Positions 18,710 through 23,895 of a stretch of 23,895 nt of DNA are shown here, one piece after another. Every line of letters begins with the position of its first letter. The stretch's first letter is position 1. Origin of the DNA: Chloroflexota bacterium (GTDB lineage: Bacteria > Chloroflexota > Anaerolineae > Anaerolineales > Villigracilaceae); the NCBI GenBank assembly GCA_016191985.1, contig JACPVB010000154.1, positions 1-23,895 on the forward strand, written 5' to 3'. The notes under the pieces were generated by a model that searched no databases, was not told where the DNA came from, and worked only from the letters and a program-made list of their open reading frames with translations. Position numbers and translations under genes: made by a program.

Positions 18710-21127
18710 TTACGGCCTGATGAACAAGCCCAGGTGATTCGCCACGCGGCGTTCCCGGCCGGGTTTGCCCAGGTCGATGGGGGAGCTTAATACGCGGGCT
18801 TCCCCGTCAAACCCCATAATGGACATTGCGGACGAGCCGCCGCCATCCATGTTCGCGCCGGTGTGCGCGCCATAGGAGATTAACAATTCAGCCAGTTCTG
18901 GGAAAGTCACGCCTTCGCTGTAACCCGGCTGACGTCCGTCAACCACCATCAGGGTAAGCCAGCGCGCATTTTTATTCAACCCAATCGCCGTGCGTGGATT
19001 GGGTACCTGCGCCGCCAGATTCTTTACCACCTTGCCGTCCACCACCACCATACGGTCACCGGAGACTGCATTGAAGACCTTGCCTTGCTCCTTGTTGAAT
19101 GTCACCTGGTTTTTGGGGCCGATGTAAACAACCGGCTGGGCGGTTTTCTTGGGCGAATAGATTTTCCCGCGCGAAGCCGCATAGTCACTCACGCGGACCG
19201 GTTCCCCGCCGTTCGGGCAAAGGGTGGTAGGATCGTAGGATGAGTCAAGGTAACTGTAGTAGCCGCCATTAATGGCAGTGTGTAGTTTGAACTCCTCCAG
19301 AAATTGCGAAGTGGTGCGCGTGCACAGGATATCCGAGTTGTTCGGCGATGGGGTGACGAGAAACTCGAGCTTTGCAGTTTGCAGATCGATTGCCAGCACA
19401 TGTACCACGATGGGGCGCGGAGTCGTCAAATCTTTGCGCAGATAGGTAACCCCGGTAAACAGGTTTTGTGTAATCGAAGTGGGTCTGTCTGTAGTGGTAA
19501 TCTGCACAAGGTAATCCTTCGAGCACCAACCTGCCAGCCCATCCAGTTTTTGGATTTGCGCCCAGCCCGGCGTGGACGAATCGTCCAATGCGGGAATGGT
19601 GTCGTTTTTGTAAACCTTCCCAATAATCTTGCCGCTTAAATTGGGCATGTCTCGTACGTTCAGAGTAGTTGTGTTGACGCGGTACCAGTTCTTGTCGCTG
19701 TGTTCGGGGACCGGGATTGTGGTTGGCGGCTCTTCCGGCTCAGGAGCATGTACGCTGACCATATACTGACTATCGCTCCAGCCGGTCAAGCTCCCATCCT
19801 GGTTTTTTATTTTGAACCATGAGCCATCCGATGTCGCTTCGAGCTTTTCCACAAGTTCACCGAAATAGACAAGCCCAATCGAATCGTATTCCAGACCCGG
19901 TCCTTCGCGTACCTTCAAAGAGGAGGTTGTGATGCGATACCAGTTTTCATCCTCTTCCTCGGGCGGCGGGGGAGGGGTAGGCGTAGGCGCCTCGGTGGGC
20001 GCCAGATAATCGCTGGAGGCCCAGCCGGTCAGGCTCCCATCCGCCTTGCGGACTTTCAGCCACGTGCGCTCTGTGTTTGAATCAAGTTCTTCAACGACTT
20101 CGTTTAAGAAGATGCTGCCAGTCTGCGGGTAGGAGATGCCGGGGCCGCTGCGCATTCGCAGGGAGGCCGTGGTGACTCGATACCAGTTCGATGTCGGTTC
20201 AGGTTCTGGCTCGGGTTCAGGTTCGGGTTCCGGCGTGCCACTGATCCGCTGCAAATAGGCGGCGAAACTCCAGCCGCTTAAACTCCCATCCGTCTTGCGG
20301 ATCTTCAACCACGTCCGATTCGCGTCCGCATCGATTTCTTCAACAACTTCATTGAGAAGGATGTTGCCAATCTGCTTTTCAGTCAGGCCTGGTCCCTCGC
20401 GAACTTTTAACGATGGAACCGTAACCCTGAACATCTTGCTGACAGGGCCGGGAATGGGAATTGGCGTTTCGCTCAACCCAAACCTTTGCAGGAATGCCGC
20501 AGTATCGCCGTTGAAATAGTTCAGGTCAATGTTGCCGCTCTCCACACCGTAAACGCCGCCGTTGCCGTTGTCTGTAAATTGCCACAAAGTCCATTCGTCC
20601 GCCGTCCACGGTTTGGGAACCAGCGGGGAGTTCGTTCCATAGTTGGCGATCCATAAGGGATATTGTTTGAAATAATTTACGCTGGCTGTTGGCACGCCCG
20701 CCATATTCTCGAGCCAGTAATAATAGGCACTGTAAACACCGATCTCAACATTGGAAGTAATGGCTTTCAGGCGCTCGATGAAGTTGTACCAATTCTTCCA
20801 GCCTTTGAAAGAACCGCCATAATTATCTTCAAAATCGCACCACATGGGGAGTTCGCCAAAATCTCCGTCAAACAGGGAGACCCAAAGATCGGCCTGTTTT
20901 TTGGGATCCACACGGCTGTCGTAAAACCAGTAGGAGCCGCGCGGCATACCCGCCAGTTTTGATTCGCGCCAATTGACTTTGAAATCCCTGTCTGCCCACA
21001 GGTTCTGGCCTGCGCGAATGATGATGAAACCCGCACCAGCCTGGCGCATTTTTATAAAGTCAACGCCCTGGGGGGTCTGGGGGTCATCCTGATAAAACGA
21101 AATATCGGGTCCGATAACGTTTGCCAT
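18710..21127 (-). CDS. Cell-wall active protein: GH25 muramidase, four SH3 domains, NAGPA phosphodiester glycosidase domain
   Basis: An 805-residue multidomain protein. Residues 4 to about 215 are a GH25 lysozyme fold with Asp8 (GPDISFYQ) and the catalytic pair Asp98/Glu100 (MWCDFED). Four bacterial SH3 domains follow (about 232-292, 315-376, 396-456 and 480-542), joined by Pro/Glu linkers. Residues about 555-805 match the NAGPA (phosphodiester glycosidase) domain, with NGGYYSYLD (Asn620) and NMDGGGSSAM (759-768). Together these suggest cleavage of peptidoglycan or a phosphodiester-linked glycopolymer. No signal peptide or membrane segment is visible, so export is unexplained. The start at 21127 has AAGGAG 6 nt upstream; the upstream in-frame ATG at 21196 lies inside a repeat. 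A strong terminator follows. Confidence 0.88.
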   Translation of the reverse strand: MANVIGPDISFYQDDPQTPQGVDFIKMRQAGAGFIIIRAGQNLWADRDFKVNWRESKLAGMPRGSYWFYDSRVDPKKQADLWVSLFDGDFGELPMWCDFEDNYGGSFKGWKNWYNFIERLKAITSNVEIGVYSAYYYWLENMAGVPTASVNYFKQYPLWIANYGTNSPLVPKPWTADEWTLWQFTDNGNGGVYGVESGNIDLNYFNGDTAAFLQRFGLSETPIPIPGPVSKMFRVTVPSLKVREGPGLTEKQIGNILLNEVVEEIDADANRTWLKIRKTDGSLSGWSFAAYLQRISGTPEPEPEPEPEPEPTSNWYRVTTASLRMRSGPGISYPQTGSIFLNEVVEELDSNTERTWLKVRKADGSLTGWASSDYLAPTEAPTPTPPPPPEEEDENWYRITTSSLKVREGPGLEYDSIGLVYFGELVEKLEATSDGSWFKIKNQDGSLTGWSDSQYMVSVHAPEPEEPPTTIPVPEHSDKNWYRVNTTTLNVRDMPNLSGKIIGKVYKNDTIPALDDSSTPGWAQIQKLDGLAGWCSKDYLVQITTTDRPTSITQNLFTGVTYLRKDLTTPRPIVVHVLAIDLQTAKLEFLVTPSPNNSDILCTRTTSQFLEEFKLHTAINGGYYSYLDSSYDPTTLCPNGGEPVRVSDYAASRGKIYSPKKTAQPVVYIGPKNQVTFNKEQGKVFNAVSGDRMVVVDGKVVKNLAAQVPNPRTAIGLNKNARWLTLMVVDGRQPGYSEGVTFPELAELLISYGAHTGANMDGGGSSAMSIMGFDGEARVLSSPIDLGKPGRERRVANHLGLFIRP

Positions 21128-21139
21128 AATATTCTCCTT

Positions 21140-21247
21140 GTTGCCCCGCACATTTCTTTTGGCTTTTGTTGAGATGTGCGGGGTTGCCCCGCACATTTCT
21201 TTTGGCTTTTGTTGAGATGTGCGGGGTTGCCCCGCACATCTCTTTTA
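21140..21247. repeat. 43-bp tandem hairpin repeat in the leader of the GH25 gene
   Basis: Two full 43-bp copies (21140-21182 and 21183-21225) and a partial third begin GTTGCCCCGCACATTTCTTT. Each junction forms a perfect ATGTGCGGGG-TTG-CCCCGCACAT hairpin (21174-21196 and 21217-21239). The array ends 13 nt before the GH25 start codon, so it should be part of that mRNA leader. Confidence 0.8.
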
Positions 21248-21283
21248 CCAGGATAGGCGGGGTATTTTAAAATTATACAAGAT

Positions 21284-21637
21284 TTACAAGGCGTTTTCAA
21301 AATGAGTAATGACGGGGTTTGTGCCGGGTTTCCCTTCGATTGCGATCACATCGATCTGCCAATGATCGATTTCATGTTTGGCGGCATAGTGCTGGGCGGC
21401 GTTGAGCATGTGTTCACGTTTGCGCGTGGTGATGTTGTGTTCCGGGTAAAAATTTTTGCTGGATGTAAGAGTCTTAACCTCAACGAAGATTAAGACATCC
21501 CCTTGCTTTGCGATGATGTCGATCTCGCCGTAGGGCGTGCGCACATTGCGGGCGACGATTTCACAACCCCGCTTCGCAATATAACGGACGGCTGATTCTT
21601 CACCCCAGGCACCCACTCGCTGATTGTGATTCGTCAT
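21284..21637 (-). CDS. yraN: YraN-family (UPF0102) predicted endonuclease
   Basis: A 117-residue protein of the UPF0102 family, which has a restriction-endonuclease-like fold. The core reads GEIDIIAKQGDVLIFVEVKT: Asp40 and Glu53-x-Lys55 form the D-ExK metal site, and the N-terminal GxxGEE (GAWGEE, residues 9-14) is typical. The cellular role of YraN is not established. Its ATG overlaps the TGA stop of the glycosyltransferase gene (ATGA, 21637-21634), so the pair are co-translated. The start is fixed by this overlap. Confidence 0.9.
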   Translation of the reverse strand: MTNHNQRVGAWGEESAVRYIAKRGCEIVARNVRTPYGEIDIIAKQGDVLIFVEVKTLTSSKNFYPEHNITTRKREHMLNAAQHYAAKHEIDHWQIDVIAIEGKPGTNPVITHFENAL

Positions 21638-22836
21638 GCGCTGAATTGTTCCACAAATCCGCGCAGGCGGGTGCGCCAGTTACTCTTGCGCGGCCTTGAG
21701 TCCGCGGCCAGTTTTTTGTAATGTTTGAGCATGAGGGCCGTGGTGTGTTCGATGGCATAGGCGGAAGATGCCTTTCGCGCCGAGTCGCCCATTTGCTTGC
21801 GCAGGTGCGGGTCAAGACAGAGGCGGGTGAGTTTGGCGGTAAATGCGGGCAGGTCATGAGTCGCAAGATAGCCGGTCCCCCCATCTTCGATGGTATCTCC
21901 CACGCCAACAGAATCGATGCCCATGATGGGAAGCCCCGCGCCCATGGCTTCGATGACGGAAAGCGGATGAACTTCGGTGACGGATGGGGTGACGAAGATG
22001 TTGCACATGGCAAGGTAGGCGGGCAGCTGATCGTATGAAATTCTGCCCGTGAAGCGGACACGTTGATTGAGATCCAATTCGCTGACAAGCGTGTGAATCT
22101 CCTCCTCGAATTGCTGGACGCCGCTGCCTATCAGCAAGAGATGCACATTTGGAATGGCCTGCGAAATTCCCTTGAAGGACTCCAGTAAAAATGGAAGATT
22201 TTTTTCAAGGGCAAGGCGGCCCGCATAAACGAGCAGGATATCGTCATCCTTGTAGCCAAACTGGGCGCGCGGGAGGGGTGCGGCGGAATGGAAATCTTTT
22301 AAGTCCACGCCGTTTGGCACTACTTCGATGGGGACATCCACGTTGAGCTGACGCAGGATTTTTTCCATGCCGGCCGAAGGCGTGATGACAAGGTCCACGG
22401 CTTTGCTGAAGGTGGGCATGTAGGCCTGCAAGAGACCGGTACTCACCTGGTCGGGCATCATGGGCAGGTACGCCTGCGCGTACAGGTCGTAGCGAGTGTG
22501 GTTGGTGTACACGACAGGGATTTTCAGCGGACGGCAATATCTCAAAGCGAGGCGTCCACTTAAGAACGGGTGATGCACGTGGACAACATCCATGGTTTGC
22601 AGTAATTTTTTTGCAATGCGCGAATAGCGCATGGAAAGATAAAAACCTGAATCTGCCAGGGGCACGCCCGGGCTGCGGATGATGCGCGGTTCCCCGTCTT
22701 TGTAATCCACATCCCCAAAGGTGAAGACGAAAATATCATGTCCCGCCTTTTCAAGGTAACGTTTGTTGATCTCGACATAATTTGTTATGCCGCTGATGTA
22801 AGGCTTGTAGCTGTCAACCATCATTCCTATTCGCAT
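21634..22836 (-). CDS. Family 4 glycosyltransferase (possibly diacylglycerol glucosyltransferase-like)
   Basis: A 400-residue GT-B enzyme of family GT4. The N-terminal half starts MRIGMMVDSYKPYISGITNY with the acceptor-side glycine loop, and VHVHHPF (85-91) follows. The donor half has the nucleotide-sugar-binding region VVPNGVDLKDF, YAGRLALEKNL and the E-x7-E motif (Glu288 and Glu296 in EVHPLSVIE). The overall look resembles the 1,2-diacylglycerol 3-glucosyltransferase and mannosyltransferase group, which make membrane glycolipids, but acceptor and sugar are not fixed by sequence. A TTGACA/TAGCAT promoter places the -10 only 6 nt before the ATG, with no ribosome site, suggesting a leaderless mRNA. 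The yraN gene overlaps its end by 4 nt. Confidence 0.85.
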   Translation of the reverse strand: MRIGMMVDSYKPYISGITNYVEINKRYLEKAGHDIFVFTFGDVDYKDGEPRIIRSPGVPLADSGFYLSMRYSRIAKKLLQTMDVVHVHHPFLSGRLALRYCRPLKIPVVYTNHTRYDLYAQAYLPMMPDQVSTGLLQAYMPTFSKAVDLVITPSAGMEKILRQLNVDVPIEVVPNGVDLKDFHSAAPLPRAQFGYKDDDILLVYAGRLALEKNLPFLLESFKGISQAIPNVHLLLIGSGVQQFEEEIHTLVSELDLNQRVRFTGRISYDQLPAYLAMCNIFVTPSVTEVHPLSVIEAMGAGLPIMGIDSVGVGDTIEDGGTGYLATHDLPAFTAKLTRLCLDPHLRKQMGDSARKASSAYAIEHTTALMLKHYKKLAADSRPRKSNWRTRLRGFVEQFSA

Positions 22837-22842
22837 ACGAGT

Positions 22843-22871
22843 ATGCTAAGACATGCGCGAGTGAATGTCAA
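22843..22871 (-). promoter_or_regulatory. Promoter for a probably leaderless glycosyltransferase mRNA
   Basis: On the minus strand TTGACA (22871-22866), a 17-nt spacer and TAGCAT (22848-22843) lie directly before the ATG, with 6 nt between -10 and start codon. There is no Shine-Dalgarno. This is the clearest of the three leaderless-type promoters in the window. Confidence 0.7.
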
Positions 22872-22927
22872 GTATGGGATTCAATGTTGCCCCGTTCCTA
22901 AAAAACAATAATTTACAAAACCTTTTG

Positions 22928-22943
22928 CCGTGAATTTACACGG
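22928..22943. repeat. Small CCGTG/CACGG hairpin
   Basis: CCGTG (22928-22932) pairs with CACGG (22939-22943) and is followed on the plus strand by a run of T. It resembles part of the element at 6257-6331. The T-run would suit termination on the plus strand, but no plus-strand gene is present. Little else is seen in 22872-23034. Confidence 0.4.
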
Positions 22944-23034
22944 ATTTTTTTAAACCAATTCGCTGCTTCTTTCTCTTGGAATGGCGCGTTTTTTTGCGCT
23001 GCCGACAATTCCTGCGGGTCTTTGTGAATTTGTC

Positions 23035-23895
23035 TTATGGGATTTGGGTGGGGCATGTGACCTGTTCATGTAAGTACTTCACACGTTCGGCACAGGTCAA
23101 TTCACGTGCTGACAAAATGGAACGGGCATGTTCCAAAACATCTTCAAAGGAAACTGGATAGATTCGAGCCGTACCGTCGAAGCTGGCGGTCAGAAGATAG
23201 CGGCCATCCGGGCTGAAAGTAACGGACATAACATCAGAGGTATGCCCCAGGAGTTGAATTATCTCGCTGCCCGTCTCAGCGTCCCAGAGTCGGACGGTGT
23301 CATCGCGGCTGGAGGTTGCGACAAGCTTGTCATCCGGGCTGAATACCGCATCTGTCACTTCAGCCGTATGCCCTTTCAGGGTGCGCAGCACTTGTCCGCT
23401 ATCGACATCCCAGATGCGCGCTGTGCCATCCACGCTGGCCGTGACAATCCTTGCGCCATCGGAGCTAAAGGAGGCCTTGAGAACCAAGTCGGAATGTCCG
23501 GATAAGATTTGCAATTCCCTGCCGGTCTGAGCATCCCAAAGCCGCGCTGTATGATCGGCGCTTGCCGTTGCCACCAGCTTCCCGTCCGGGCTAAACACGC
23601 CGGTGGCAATCCAGTTGGTGTGCCCCTTGAGCTGGGCTATTAATTTCTGAGTGTTAGCATCCCAAATGTAACCAAAAGCATCGCGGCTTGTAGTGACAAT
23701 TCGCGTGTCATCCCGATTGAAGCGGGCATCATGGACAATGTTTGAGTATTCGGAAACAAAGAGTTGTTCGCCACTGTCGGCGTCCCAAATGCGCCAGGTT
23801 CCATCGTCGCTGGCAGTGACCAGGCGACTGCCATCCGGGTTGAAGGAGACTCGGCTGGCAAGCCAGCCCGGATATTGCCACGCCTTCAATTCGCG
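23035..23895 (-). CDS. WD40-repeat protein (C-terminal part, runs off the window)
   Basis: The last 286 residues of a larger protein. Six WD40 blades are visible, each about 42 residues with the pattern FSPDGKLVATASADHTARLW or close variants and GH dipeptides (KGHTN, SGHSD, KGHTA, LGHTS). The first visible blade is less regular. After the blades comes EDVLEHARSILSARELTCAE ending in a YLHEQVTCP tail, which is typical of large bacterial WD40 proteins that often carry an N-terminal NTPase (STAND) or kinase domain. The N-terminus is outside the window, so the full architecture, and whether the frame is intact, cannot be seen. Its frame is open to the window edge; the only apparent start (TTG at 23889) is an edge effect. 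Confidence 0.85.
   Translation of the reverse strand, partial: RELKAWQYPGWLASRVSFNPDGSRLVTASDDGTWRIWDADSGEQLFVSEYSNIVHDARFNRDDTRIVTTSRDAFGYIWDANTQKLIAQLKGHTNWIATGVFSPDGKLVATASADHTARLWDAQTGRELQILSGHSDLVLKASFSSDGARIVTASVDGTARIWDVDSGQVLRTLKGHTAEVTDAVFSPDDKLVATSSRDDTVRLWDAETGSEIIQLLGHTSDVMSVTFSPDGRYLLTASFDGTARIYPVSFEDVLEHARSILSARELTCAERVKYLHEQVTCPTQIP

Noticed and set aside
21140..21247. CRISPR-like array
   Set aside because: Only two and a half direct copies with no unique spacers and no cas genes. It is a simple tandem repeat with hairpins.
1..23895. Search for tRNA, rRNA, phage integrase or defence genes
   Set aside because: No cloverleaf, rRNA stretch, integrase or restriction, toxin-antitoxin or CRISPR-associated gene could be recognised on either strand.

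Overview
The window looks like chromosomal DNA of a Chloroflexota bacterium, most likely Anaerolineae. This is inferred from protein style only: Thr/Pro-rich lipoproteins with SH3-like domains, a PadR/HAAS membrane-protein pair, WD40 and HEAT repeat proteins, a DUF2652-type cyclase-like protein, an EF-G-like second factor, and many dispersed palindromic repeats between genes. GC is moderate and there is no phage, plasmid or CRISPR. TGA is a normal stop in most genes, with one apparent exception described below.

Layout. 1-1787 (minus): pyruvate dehydrogenase E1 alpha and the first codons of E1 beta, separated by a RAYT (REP-associated tyrosine transposase) gene in its own palindromic repeats. 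2040-2842: a lipoprotein gene and a HEAT-repeat gene leaving from overlapping divergent promoters. 4102-6002 (plus): a membrane protein and a DUF2652/SRPBCC protein. 6003-6568: no intact gene, but a terminator, a protein remnant and three palindromic elements. 6569-9516 (minus): a four-gene polar amino acid ABC transporter (lipoprotein, permease, ATPase, permease) whose promoter carries a CRP/FNR-like site. 9686-10600 (minus): an alkaline-phosphatase-superfamily metalloenzyme. 10669-11735 (minus): a methyltransferase translationally coupled to a membrane-anchored thioredoxin-like gene.

11917-13998 (plus): EF-G-like GTPase with a near-consensus promoter. 14100-17073 (plus): a lipoprotein, the tRNA methylthiotransferase MtaB and FolD. 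17209-18457 (plus): a PadR regulator and its HAAS/sensor membrane protein, with a palindromic operator over the promoter. 18710-22836 (minus): a large GH25-4xSH3-NAGPA cell-wall protein, a YraN-type nuclease and a GT4 glycosyltransferase. 23035-end (minus): the C-terminal part of a WD40 protein.

The most notable item is the thioredoxin-like gene at 11235-11735. Its frame is cut by one in-frame TGA exactly where the first Cys of the CxxC motif belongs (reading UxxC), the thioredoxin fold continues intact beyond it, and a hairpin with a GUU loop lies at the spacing expected of a bacterial SECIS. I read it as a selenoprotein that ordinary gene calling would split or truncate. A second pattern is that several genes without a Shine-Dalgarno sequence have a -10 box ending 6-7 nt before the ATG, which suggests leaderless transcripts.
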